From: Chara braunii | Taxonomy: Eukaryota > Streptophyta > Charophyceae > Charales > Characeae | NCBI GenBank assembly: GCA_003427395.1 | Contig: BFEA01000104.1 | Location: 2,764,000 to 2,806,680, forward strand | Direction of reading: 5' to 3' | DNA: 42,681 nucleotides | Part shown: positions 20,271 to 29,560 of the stretch, one piece after another | How positions within the stretch are numbered: the stretch's first letter is position 1 | Layout of the letters: every line of letters begins with the position of its first letter | The notes under the pieces: generated by a model | Seen by the model: only the letters and a program-made list of their open reading frames with translations | The model's database searches: none | Told to the model about the DNA's origin: nothing | Translations under genes and position numbers: made by a program

Positions 20271-20611
20271 GGTTCTAGATGACTAGATCTGCTATGTCAG
20301 TACACGAGACCATTCTCACCGAGGGAGTATGAGGGAACGGTCTTGTCACTCCGCAGTGTCACATGGATTACGTGTTAATTTGGGCAGTGATGGTACTGAG
20401 TGCGATATGCGTCGCTCACCGACTGATCAATAGTGGTGATAACGATGGTAGCAAGATGGATGGGTTCCTGATTGTGATCAAGAGGGCAGGACAAGGCATC
20501 AGCGATACGGTTCATTTCACCCTTGATGGGCTGAGTGGTGAAACTGAACTCGAATAAGTCACGCCACCAATGTGCTTGTCGAGGGGAAAGCTTGAGCTTT
20601 GTGAGGAAAGC

Positions 20612-22243
20612 CTAGACAACTGAGTTGTCCGTGCTCATCGTGAAGGGTGCCCCGTGCAGGTAGTGACGCCAATGCCGGGTAGCATAAACTACTGCAAGAA
20701 CCTCACGTTCATCCGCAATGTAGTTCATCTCGACAAGCAGTAGCTGACGGGAGTAGAAGGCGATCAGGCAATCTTGAGCACGAGCCTCGATAGTCCCATC
20801 CTTCGCGATGGTCGGGGAGTAAGTAACGGGAGCACTGTCAGTGGACGGAAGTGGTGGGAGGGTAGGCATCAGTCGAGAAGCAGTGTCAGCTGGAGGGGGG
20901 GGAGGATGAGGAACATGAGGATAAGGTGAATTGGGAGAAGAGGGAAACACCTGAGAAAGTACAACTCCTACTGCAAAATCTGACGCATCAGTGGTGACGA
21001 TGAACGGGCGATTAAAATTGGGGAGACGAAGAACCGGCGCACAAGTCACCGCCTTCTTGGGGGCGCGAAAGGCGTCCTCGCAGAGGGGTGTCCAAAACCA
21101 CGGCGGGTTCTTGTGGAGGAGGGTGAAGGTAAGGACGTAGGAATACCTAGCGTATCCTTGGATAAAATTACTATAGTAACTAGTGAGACCTAGGAAACTG
21201 CGAAGCTGCTTGGCAGACCCTGGTATAGCAGTGATCTTCACGTCGTCCATGTGGAGACCTTGGTCAGACACATGGTGTCCTAGGAAGTCCACTTTGCGCT
21301 GGGCAAAGCGGCACTTACTAAGCTTGGCATAGAAACCATGCTTGCGTAAGCGCTGTAGGATATCGCAGAGGTGTCTGATATGGTCTTCTAAGGTACGACT
21401 GTAAACCAAGATGTCGTCCAAGTGTATGAGAACGTATTCTTCAAGGATGTCCCTGAAGATGTCGTTCATCGCTGTCTCGAAGGTGGCGGGTGCATTGGTG
21501 AGGCCGAATGGCGTCACCGTGAACTCGTAGTGGCCGAAGCGTGACCGAAAGGTAGACTTCGACCGGTCCTCTATGGCTACACGGGTCTGGTGGTAACCGC
21601 TACAAAGATCAATCTTCGTGAAGAAGCGGTCGTCTGCCAGACGGTCAAACAGCTCATCCGCACGAGGCATGGAATGGTTGTTCTTAACCGTGTGACGGTC
21701 AAAGCCACGGTAGTCAATGCAGAGGCGAAGAGTTCCGTCCACTTTGCGAGTAAAGAGGATGGGTGCACCCCAAGGGGAGTTACTGGGTTTAATGAAACCC
21801 ATTCGAAGGAGTTCCTCAAGTTAACGTTTGAGTTTCGTCGCCTCTGGAATCGAGAGTTCGTAGGGTGTTTGATGGTGGACACAACAGTCAAGCACGAGTT
21901 GGATAGAATGCTCAGCACCGCGCATGGGAGGGATCCCACTGTATGAGAAATACGGGGGGAAAACGTCGCGGTACTCTCGAATCAAATAGCGAACGGCGAG
22001 CTCTAAGTCAGCAGTGAACCGCATGAATTCCTCAACGTCTGCGTCGACACGAGACCTATGGGTGGACTCAGCAGTGAACGGCGAAGGGACCTGGGATGTC
22101 GAGGGGGTATCCGCAGGCTGACGGATGGATGTGGAGATGGGAGCCGCGAAGATGGAGGAAGGGTCAGGGGGATCGGGCTCCAATGAGATGAGCTCAACCT
22201 CGGGACAGAGTGGATCGTAGCGAATAGGATCCATGACGTTCAC
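20612..22243 (-). pseudogene. Reverse transcriptase-RNase H of chromovirus 1
   Basis: Two same-frame pieces, 22243-21821 and 21802-20612, are separated only by a TAA in LKR-stop-LEELL, a position normally Gln. In the 396-residue piece the RT motifs are all present: LCIDYRGFD (27-35), [13 protein letters not shown] (60-72, first catalytic Asp at 65), [10 protein letters not shown] (99-108) and the active site [10 protein letters not shown] (126-135), where Leu replaces the usual Val or Ile. RNase H follows with [14 protein letters not shown] (271-284), [20 protein letters not shown] (365-384) and STDN (390-393). Between its first and second blocks is a Pro-rich insertion of about 60 residues (285-346), much longer than the usual turn. 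RT copies the RNA; RNase H removes it. Confidence 0.92.
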
Positions 22244-22339
22244 TGAGTAGAACGTGACGTCCTCCTGTCGTATGAAGTGAGCAAACTGACGAGGAGAAGT
22301 GAAGGCGATGTCTGGGTGAGACCCAGAGGGACGAGGGTC

Positions 22340-22860
22340 CTAGGGAGGTAGGTCTGGAGGGGTGTCGCCCGTGGTTCCAGTGAAGGGGACTCGATGGGTT
22401 TGACCACACTTCGTTTTGATAACGAGTGTCTCAGTCGCCCATTCGGCCTTTGTGCCACGGAATCGGCGAGACCAGGGAGTGCTAAGGATAAAGTCATACC
22501 CAGTCTCCTGCACGTCAAAGTATGCGGAGGAATGGTAGCGCCGAGGCACTTGGGTACTATCCGATGGCTGGAGGGTGAAGGAGAAGAGGAGGTCGGGGAC
22601 TGTTGATCGAAGAAGTGCTGCGTCTTGTTATTTTCGAGGGTAACAGAGAAAGGAGAGCAAGACCCGGAGGTAGCTAGACGAGCTTCCTCAACCACACGAG
22701 GGTTAACGAAGTCTCCCTGCGAGCCAGAGTCCCATAAAGCGAGGTACACCCTCGTAGATGTCCCAAGGTGAATAGGGATGATCGGCAGGGTGCGATCACG
22801 GTCAGAGAGCAGAGCGAGAAAACGACGCAGGACGTTTACGTGTCTCGTGAGTCGCTCCTA
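22340..22860 (-). pseudogene. Aspartic protease region of chromovirus 1
   Basis: The retropepsin active-site motif appears as LWDSGSQGDFVNP, with the catalytic Asp near 22730. About 110 codons later, in another frame, is YDFILSTPWSRRF (22549 down to about 22470), the partner of the ILG-PWL segment found near the end of gypsy proteases. The two halves lie in different frames, so at least one frameshift has occurred. The protease would cut the Gag-Pol polyprotein. The upstream stretch (23151-22858) is a Pro/Ser-rich linker. Confidence 0.75.
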
Positions 22861-23199
22861 GCGAGCCTGAAGGATGCTTAAATCCAGGAGAGATGACACA
22901 ACGTCATCGCGAGTCGCCAGCTGGGCAGGACAACGAGTTGTGGGAATGGCACGACGTGTCGGAAGTCTCAGAGGGGAAGGACTAGATGCCGTGGTCTGTT
23001 GTGGGGCAGACGGTACCTCGACAGAAGGTGGGGCAGAGGGAATTGCATCTGCCGTGTCCTGAAGATCCTGTGGTGGGGTAGCCAAAGGGGCAAATCGCGA
23101 CTCGGTGGTCGGGAAGCCGGCTACGTGCGAGGCCTTAGCGGTACACTGCACCGTGGCCAGCTGGGTGGGGCTGGCCGGGTGAGGTCGGGGGGGGACTGA

Positions 23200-26100
23200 G
23201 ATCCGTGTTGATAGGAAACGTCAGCGTAGTGCCAATTGAGGGCAGCATGGTATGGACACCGTGAGGAGGTGTGTCAATCCTGGCGGCAACGAAGGGAGCC
23301 GCGACGGGCCTTGAGGGCGACGTGCTCCTCAGGAGATAGAGCTAGCCTGTGCAACCCGACTACGCGCACGACCCATGGTGGACATGGCCATCTGCAGACG
23401 CTCGGCCACCGGAACAGTGTCATCATCCAAGTGATATTGGATGACGTCCAGAGCTCGATGTCCTCGGGGGCGTCCCCAAGGGTAGGGTCAAGCTCGGCCG
23501 AGGCGTCCTCGCCGTACTCTAGAGAACTGTAGCGCCGAAAGAATGATGCTCCAGGTCGAGCTGGTCGGTGAAAGCGGCTGACGAAAGAGGATCGATCGCG
23601 CGTGGTGTCGCGTGACTGGGTGGCAACGGTGGTGGATTGTGAAGAAGATGAGGCGCCGCAGAAGCGACTCCACATCTTCTGGTACTGTCGAACAACCTCG
23701 TAGGCCTGCTCTGAGGAGGCGAAGCTCTGTTGCCAAAGCTCGATGCGGTAGTCAATCGGAAGACTGGCTACGAACTTGTTGGTCAAATTAGGCGACCATC
23801 CTGAAACACTCTGATGTGACGTTCAAGATCGGCTGGTGCGGAGGACTTGCGTCACTGCGTCTGGGTGACCCGATCTAAGGCGTCGGTCACATCGTGGAGA
23901 GTGTCGTAGCAGTCATGGAGGAACGCGGTGAAATCCGCGAGAGTGGGAGCCTCACCTGAGCGAGTACGATGGGTATAATAGTTCTCCTATGCGGAGAACT
24001 AGCTGCCTCGCAATTTAGTTGCGAGCGCGGAGCACCACAACGCCTGACTAGTGTTAGTCAGTGTCAGCACGCGTGTGGCAGCCTGTAACCAGTGCGACAC
24101 ACTCATTGTACCATCGAAGTCGGGTATGTTCGATAGACACACAAGGGTGGGACCGTTGTGCTGACGGCGAGGGGAGAGGGGTTGATAGGCCTGCACTGCG
24201 GCGACAAATGTCGAGGCCGGTGCAAAGGTAGAAGTGCTGGCAGGCTGAGAGTCAGGGCTACTGGTGGAAGGTCCAACACTCCAACAGAAAAAATTTCCAA
24301 AATTAAATAATCATTCTATAGTAAAATTACATTCTAAATTTTAAATTTTGATTCTATCTTAAAAAATGTCATTCCAATTTTAAATTTTTCCTTCTTTCTT
24401 GAAAACTTTCATTCCAAGAATGGGGTATCCGTTCTTATTTGAATCGCATGCTAGAGACTGGATGAGTTCATGAAATATTTTAATTGGACTGTCATTCATA
24501 AATAGGTTTATCCAATTTAAATTAGAAGATATTTGTTGTAATAGAATGAAAGTTTAATTAAAATATTTTATAAACTCGTCCAAACTTTAATTCCATTTTG
24601 AACAAATGATGTAGTTGGAAGGAAAAACTCATATTTAGACTGGAAGTTATCAAATAAAACTGGAAATTTTAGAATTGGACGAACATTGAAATGATAATCT
24701 ATAAATATGAAGGAATTTTTTTTTTAGAATGTTTTTTCAACTTTCATTTCTCGTGGGAATTTTTTTGTTGTCGTGGACGCAACGGCCGCAACCAACTGTG
24801 ACGGAGTAGCGAGGTAGGATGGTAGAGGGGGGGGGGTCGGTCGAGGAAAACGAGCCGGCAAGACAAAGGTGGGAGGGGCAGTATAAGAACAAGAAGGGTG
24901 AGCAGCCTGTGAAAGGTGAGGCTGTCTCAGGGAGAGAATCTCCGCTTGGAGTTGTGCCACTGAGGTCTGTAGGGTAGCCACTCGCTGGGTGTGCGGGATC
25001 GGAGGTGGAGGAGGCGGAGAGAGTACCCTAGCGGGAGGAGGAAGAACTCCGGACCGTAGTGCAGCGACCGATGCATGAAGCTGGGAAGGAACACCAACGT
25101 GGGTAGATAAAACTGTCTGGCCAGATATCGGTATCTGGTTGACAGCACATGCGGCAGTGGTCGAAGCGGCAGGGGCGGCGGGGGAGGCGGGGGTCAATGG
25201 ATGTGCTGCAACAGACGGTATGGTCTGAGCGGCAGCAACACTCACCACTGCAGAGGGGGAGTGTTGGGCCTGGCCCGTGTTGGAGGACGAAGTGGTGGCA
25301 AGCTGAGAGTCGGGGCTACTGGTGGAAGGTCCAACACTCGTGGACGCAACGGCTGCAGCCAACTGTGACGGAGTAGCGAGGTAGGATGGTAGAGGGGGGG
25401 GGGTCGGTCGAGGGAAACGAGCCGGTAAGACAAAGGTGGGAGGGGCAGTATAAGAAGAAAAAGGGTGAGCAGCCTGTGAAAGGTGAGGCTGTCTCAGGGA
25501 GAGAATCTCCGCCTGGAGCTGTGTCACTGCGGTCTGTAGGGTAGCCACTCGCTGGGAGCGCGAGATCGGAGGTGGAGGAGGCGGAGAGAGTACCCTAGCG
25601 GGAGGAGGGAGAACTCCGGACCGTAGTGCAGCGACCGATGCATGAAGCTGGGAACGAACACCAACGTGGGTAGATGAAACTGTCTGGCCAAATATCGGTA
25701 TCTGGGTGACAGCACATGCGGCAGTGGCCGAAGCGGCGGGGGAGGCGGGGGAGGCGGGGGCGGCGGAGGCCAATGGATGTGCCGCAACAAACGGTATGGT
25801 CTGAGCGGCAGCAACACTCACCACTGGGGCGGGGGTGTGCTGGGCCTGGCCCGCAGAGGAGGACGAACCGCCACGTCTCCGTCTCTGGAGTCGTGGAGAG
25901 CCCGACTCTGAGCCGGTAGGGAATGGGGTTTGGGAGTGGTGGGGAAAGCGATGAGGAGAACCCTTGAGGCGGTGAACTTCAAGGGCGAGCGCATTGACTT
26001 GCCTCTCCACGGGTGCAAGCGCATCGAGTTGCGCTTGCAGAGATGCAAGGAGAAACGCAAGAACATCACGAAGGTCCGTGGGTTCCACAGAGTGCTGATC

Positions 26101-26202
26101 CTGGACCGTCGGGTGGGTGGGCGCCTGAGAGACGGAGGGCGCCGCGACGATCTCCTCAGCTATAGTTCCGTCTGTGGGTAGTGGACGCATGGGGGTAGAC
26201 AT
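23200..26202 (-). pseudogene. gag: gag of chromovirus 1, with internal duplication and insertion
   Basis: The likely start is the ATG at 26200-26202 (MSTPMRPLP); an upstream in-frame ATG at 26514 exists but precedes leader-like sequence. A region with VERQVNALALEVHRLKG is followed by an Ala/Pro-rich segment of 189 codons that is tandemly duplicated (25339-25869 and 24772-25338). Each copy ends in a predicted coiled coil (VATLQ-LQAEILSLRQ). A third partial tail is at 24237-24281. A MITE-like insertion (24282-24770) breaks the frame. Downstream comes a gag-like core (DFDGTMSVSHWLQAATRV, about 24125-24075) and a 170-codon frame at 23786-23274 with NKFVASLPIDYRIELW. It ends near a degraded Cys-His cluster rather than a clear zinc knuckle. 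Gag would form the virus-like particle. Confidence 0.75.
24282..24770. mobile_element. 489-bp AT-rich MITE-like insertion inside gag
   Basis: The duplicated gag unit provides an empty site: at 25329-25348 GGTCCAACACTC runs straight into GTGGACGC, whereas here the two halves are separated. The insert begins CAACAGAAAAAATTTCC and ends GGGAATTTTTTTGTTG, giving a terminal inverted repeat of about 16 bases. TC is repeated on both sides, a possible 2-bp target duplication. Inside, TGGATGAGTTCATGAAATAT (24454 on) is mirrored by the region around 24545-24590, so much of the element can fold back. It has no ORF and must rely on a transposase in trans. The superfamily is uncertain; a 2-bp duplication would suit Tc1/mariner, but TC is not the usual TA. 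Confidence 0.7.
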
Positions 26203-27588
26203 GGCGGGAGGTGGAGAAAAAGGTGGGGAAGCAGATGAGTTATGGCGTGGGGATAGGGGACCACCGGTGAGAGGGAGGGGACCGTGGGAGTGGAGTGGGT
26301 AATCGTGAGTCGGCTTACTCCGTGACCAGCGGGTCACGGGTGACGCGAATCTGTTCGAAGGGAGAGAGTCGTTCGGGTCCAGGGTGCCCGACGGGAGGAG
26401 GCGGGAGAGTAGGGGGGTTAGGAGAACCCTAAACCCTAAAAAAAACCTAACCGAGGTTTGGGTGGTTATGGTAGGGTAGCGGCGACCTAATAATGAAAAT
26501 AAGATAGTAACCATGAAGGGGAGGGGGAGAGAAAATAAAATAAACAGTAAAATTTTGAGATAAAAAAAAAGAAGAAAAAAAAAAGCAAAAGGTGAAAAGA
26601 GAAAGAATACTTATTTTTTTGCAACTTTTGGCAACATTTTCCTACCCCAACAGGGTCACAAAGGTGCAAAGAGGAAGGAGACACTAAGAGAAGCACACTA
26701 AGTTTTAAAATGCCTCAAATTATAATTTTTGGATTTTTCAAAAATTTCGGAAGCATTTTGTTACCCCCATGGGGTTGAAGTGTGCTGTCAAGAAGAAAGA
26801 CTAAGTAAAATGAGAAAATTTTGCCACCACTTCGCTACCCTCAAGGGGTCAAAATGTGCTGAAAAAGATTAAGTAAAAGAAAAAAAAACAGAAAATTTTG
26901 GTAGCACTTCGTTATCCCCACGGGGTCAAAATGTGTGCCGAAAGCAAGAATGACTAGCTCCTAATCAGATTTGAGGGTGTCGCAAAAAAAATCAAAATTT
27001 CAGAATAAATAAAAAATAAAATAAAATAAATCAGAAAATGAGAAAAGAAGGTGGGGAATAAGATAAATCGATTTTTTGGAGAAAAAGAGGAGATTTAAAT
27101 CAATGAGAAAGAGAAAAGAAGAAAAAAAAAAAAAATTGAAGTTGGGGGGGGAGGGGGATGGAAAAGTGATGAAGAAAGAGAGAAATAGGTGAGAGAGAGA
27201 AAAAGAGTGAAGTGGGAGATGGGGGAGATGATGGGGTTGTAGTTGGGGGGGAAAGAGGGAGAGGAGGGTGGTAGAATGGGAGAGAAGGATATGGAGAAGG
27301 TGAAGAGGAGTAGATGAGATTAGTGGAAGATGGGGAGTGGGGAGGAGAGGAGAGAAAAAAGGTTGTGGAAGATGAGTGAAGAGGGAGGTAGGAGGAGGGA
27401 GTAGTGGTAGGGTTAGAAAGGATGAGTAGATGATGGGGGGGGGAGAGAAAAGGGGTTGGTGGAGAGTAGTGGGTAGGATGGTGATACCAAACTCTTGGGT
27501 GGCCAAGAGCAGAGCACTACCAAGATCCACAGGATCTTGGCCTTCAAGATGCTGCTGGCCTGCTGCCGCAGCAATAGAAGACAATGAT
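26203..27588 (-). repeat. Presumed leader: palindromic repeats and GA-rich tract
   Basis: Four copies of a diverged repeat lie at 26641-26667, 26760-26785, 26835-26860 and 26911-26938. Each has ACCCC-(3-5 bases)-GGGGT (one with a shorter arm) and then CAAAATGTGC or similar. A telomere-type AACCCTAAACCCTAAA lies at 26425-26440. From about 27047 to 27478 the plus strand is almost pure purine (GA-rich), which can form triplex DNA and gives a spurious Ser/Pro/Leu-rich minus frame. The region precedes gag on the minus strand, so a leader or LTR role is likely but not shown. Confidence 0.5.
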
Positions 27589-28013
27589 NNNNNNNNNNNN
27601 NNNNNNNNNNNNNNNNNNNNNNNNNNNNNNNNNNNNNNNNNNNNNNNNNNNNNNNNNNNNNNNNNNNNNNNNNNNNNNNNNNNNNNNNNNNNNNNNNNNN
27701 NNNNNNNNNNNNNNNNNNNNNNNNNNNNNNNNNNNNNNNNNNNNNNNNNNNNNNNNNNNNNNNNNNNNNNNNNNNNNNNNNNNNNNNNNNNNNNNNNNNN
27801 NNNNNNNNNNNNNNNNNNNNNNNNNNNNNNNNNNNNNNNNNNNNNNNNNNNNNNNNNNNNNNNNNNNNNNNNNNNNNNNNNNNNNNNNNNNNNNNNNNNN
27901 NNNNNNNNNNNNNNNNNNNNNNNNNNNNNNNNNNNNNNNNNNNNNNNNNNNNNNNNNNNNNNNNNNNNNNNNNNNNNNNNNNNNNNNNNNNNNNNNNNNN
28001 NNNNNNNNNNNNN
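27589..28013. other. Assembly gap (425 N)
   Basis: An unresolved run of N between the presumed retrotransposon leader and a tRNA-like fragment. The 5' LTR of chromovirus 1 may be hidden here. Confidence 0.99.
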
Positions 28014-28085
28014 GCCAGTGTGCTACAGTGGTGGCTATGCACGCGCATGGCCAGTAACTGCCTAGGTTCAAACCCTAACAGCAGC
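28014..28085 (+). repeat. tRNA-like fragment with a Pol III B box (SINE head?)
   Basis: GGTTCAAACCC at 28065-28075 matches the B-box consensus GGTTCRANNCC exactly and is flanked by TAGG/CCTA, a T-arm-like stem. GTGGCTATGCACG upstream is a weak A box, and the N gap cuts off the 5' side. A full cloverleaf cannot be drawn, so a tRNA-derived SINE or tRNA relic is more likely than a tRNA gene. Confidence 0.4.
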
Positions 28086-28300
28086 ATGCATCCCGAATCT
28101 TGATAAAAATAATCCGGGAGCGGAGCGGGGCAGCGTGGGCACGTGGCGCGTACGTGTGAGTATGCGCCAACCTTGGCCTTGGCGCACGAGTCCTGCTCCC
28201 TCACTCGTTTCTTCCACGTGCCAGGCTGTCAGCGCCTTCTCACTCCGTTGCCACTGCACCTTTTCGCCCGCTGTTTTCCACAAAAAACGACAGCGCAGCT

Positions 28301-28566
28301 TCGACGCGGACTTGACATGCACGTACTCCAAAAGTGCAGAATGAAGAATGATCTGAAAAACAGACAACAGTTGGGGTATACCCCCAGCTGACTGACTGGA
28401 CTGGACTGGACTGGCCTGGTACCGACAGTGGTACCGGGCAGGACCAGACTGGACTGGAACAGTACACGGCCTGTGGGGTCAGGCCATGGCCTGCTCCCAC
28501 AGGCCGAACTGGCAAATAGCCGAATAGGCCCTTGCTGTAGGCCAGGGAAGATAGAGGCCCGCTGCA
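28301..28566 (-). repeat. 265-bp dispersed repeat, copy B
   Basis: Partner of 17595-17859. It has the same internal order: GTACTCCAAAAGTGCAGAATG, CTGAAAAACAGA, GGGTATACCCCC, the GGACT repeat, two GGTACC, GGAACAGTACACG, CCTGTGGGGTC, CCCACAGGCCGAA, ATAGAGGCC. The minus-strand frame 28588-28229 stays open across it and shares the peptide WPDPTGRVLFQS with copy A. GGGTATACCCCC is itself palindromic. Confidence 0.75.
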
Positions 28567-28616
28567 CCGATGGCGTTGCGTGAGCCACTGGGATTGGGGG
28601 CTTGCTATTTTGATGA

Positions 28617-28652
28617 CTCCAATCTATTCGTGGGGAGCAGCACGTGCAGGGA
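28617..28652 (+). repeat. Dispersed ~55-bp repeat, copy 2 of 3 (partial)
   Basis: CTCCAATCTATT, CGTGGGGAGCAGCACGTGC aligns with the first half of the copies at 14256-14313 and 36870-36924 (minus). The similarity stops after GGGA, where a hairpin ATGGTAC-TAGC-GTACCAT (28653-28670) begins. Confidence 0.5.
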
Positions 28653-28999
28653 TATGGTACTAGCGTACCATGGATAAACTATACACTGGATCCGATTGAG
28701 TTGCTCAACCGTATTCGCCACATGAGGCCTCACGTTGCTCCCCCTACCATTGACAAGCTACCCACTCCACTGATCCCCTACTCCCATCGTTTATCTTATA
28801 ACCTCCACCATCTCCCTTTTGTCCTAAAGAGGCTCCTCGGCTAGTCTAGAAGGCCACTATGAATAAAATAATTCGGCCTTTCTGCATGAAAATCTGACTG
28901 GCATTTTTTTTTAGGAGAATCCTCCCAGAGGACGTAGTAGAGAAAAGGAAACAACTGAGCTCTGGCTGACTCTAGGGGAGGTGGTTAGGGAAAAGCGCG

Positions 29000-29043
29000 G
29001 GGGAGGGTGGGAGAGGGGAGGGGAGGGGGGGGGGAGGGGGGGA
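29000..29043 (+). other. G-quadruplex-prone G-rich tract
   Basis: Six or more runs of three or more G, separated by single A or short spacers, lie in about 44 bases (GGGGGAGGGTGGGAGAGGGG and onward). This satisfies the usual four-run quadruplex rule on the plus strand. No gene lies beside it. Confidence 0.6.
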
Positions 29044-29188
29044 GTGTTCGAGGGATTCTGTGAGCGGATGAGGGCAAAGGCGGGGGAGGGAATGGGGAGA
29101 AAGGAACAAAAAATTTGGATAGCAGTTCGTACTTCCAGGTCCTTTCATCTTGCCTCCGCTTCAGCCAGATGAGTCCCAGGGCCTCCAT

Positions 29189-29274
29189 TTAGTAACCGTT
29201 GCATGTGTGTACCACACAGCCACTTTGGCTGGATACTTTGTGACAATTTCGGGATCCCTACCATCTTGCCCCGA

Positions 29275-29352
<78 letters not shown>

Positions 29353-29560
29353 CTGTCTCTTATACACATCTAGATGTGTATAAGAGACAGGTGTGTGTGT
29401 GTGTGTGTGTGTGTTCACTCCCAGTTCACTTTTCACAACATGGTCATCACGACGTACCTCTGCTTAGTAACGATTACATGCGTGTATTACTCATCCACAG
29501 ATTCCGCATTGGCTGGACACTCTCTGAGGGTCTTGGGATCCCTACCGTCTTGCCATGAAC
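29189..29560 (+). repeat. ~90-bp direct repeat flanking a TC/GT microsatellite
   Basis: TTAGTAAC-(G/C)-TT-CATG-GTGTA ... GGCTGGA ... GGGATCCCTACC-TCTTGCC-GAAC occurs at 29189-29276 and at 29464-29560. Between them are (TC)n at 29279-29347, an adapter palindrome at 29353-29390 and (GT)n at 29391-29414. The true distance between the copies is unknown because of the adapter. Confidence 0.65.
29353..29390. other. Nextera mate-pair junction adapter (assembly contaminant)
   Basis: The 19-mer CTGTCTCTTATACACATCT (29353-29371) is followed at once by its exact reverse complement (29372-29390). This is the Tn5 mosaic end in the head-to-head form made during Nextera mate-pair circularisation. It is library-construction sequence and not part of the organism's genome. 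The left side ends in TC repeats and the right side begins with GT repeats, so an assembler could have bridged them through a chimeric read. Confidence 0.97.

Larger units (their letters stand above)
18741..26202 (-). mobile_element. Ty3/gypsy chromovirus 1, decayed
   Basis: Minus-strand order is gag (26202 to about 23200), aspartic protease (about 22760-22340), reverse transcriptase (about 21990-20990), RNase H (20990-20600), integrase (20270-19390) and C-terminal chromodomain (19082-18921). Protease-RT-RNase H-integrase order with a chromodomain defines Ty3/gypsy chromoviruses. The element copies itself through RNA, and its integrase targets chromatin through the chromodomain. Coding is interrupted by at least eight stops, several frameshifts and a 489-bp insertion, so this copy cannot encode the full polyprotein. 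LTRs were not found with certainty. The leader probably lies between 26203 and the gap at 27589. Confidence 0.9.

Noticed and set aside
27000-27584. 194-codon Ser/Pro/Leu-rich minus-strand frame
   Set aside because: It is the translation of a GA-rich low-complexity tract, which lacks stops on the pyrimidine strand.
17595-28566. Firm LTR pair for chromovirus 1
   Set aside because: No target duplication, no TGG-type primer site and no polypurine tract at the expected inner edges; kept only as a dispersed repeat.
29161-29436. Open frames with Ser-Leu, Arg-Glu and Thr-His runs
   Set aside because: They translate the TC and GT microsatellites and the adapter palindrome.
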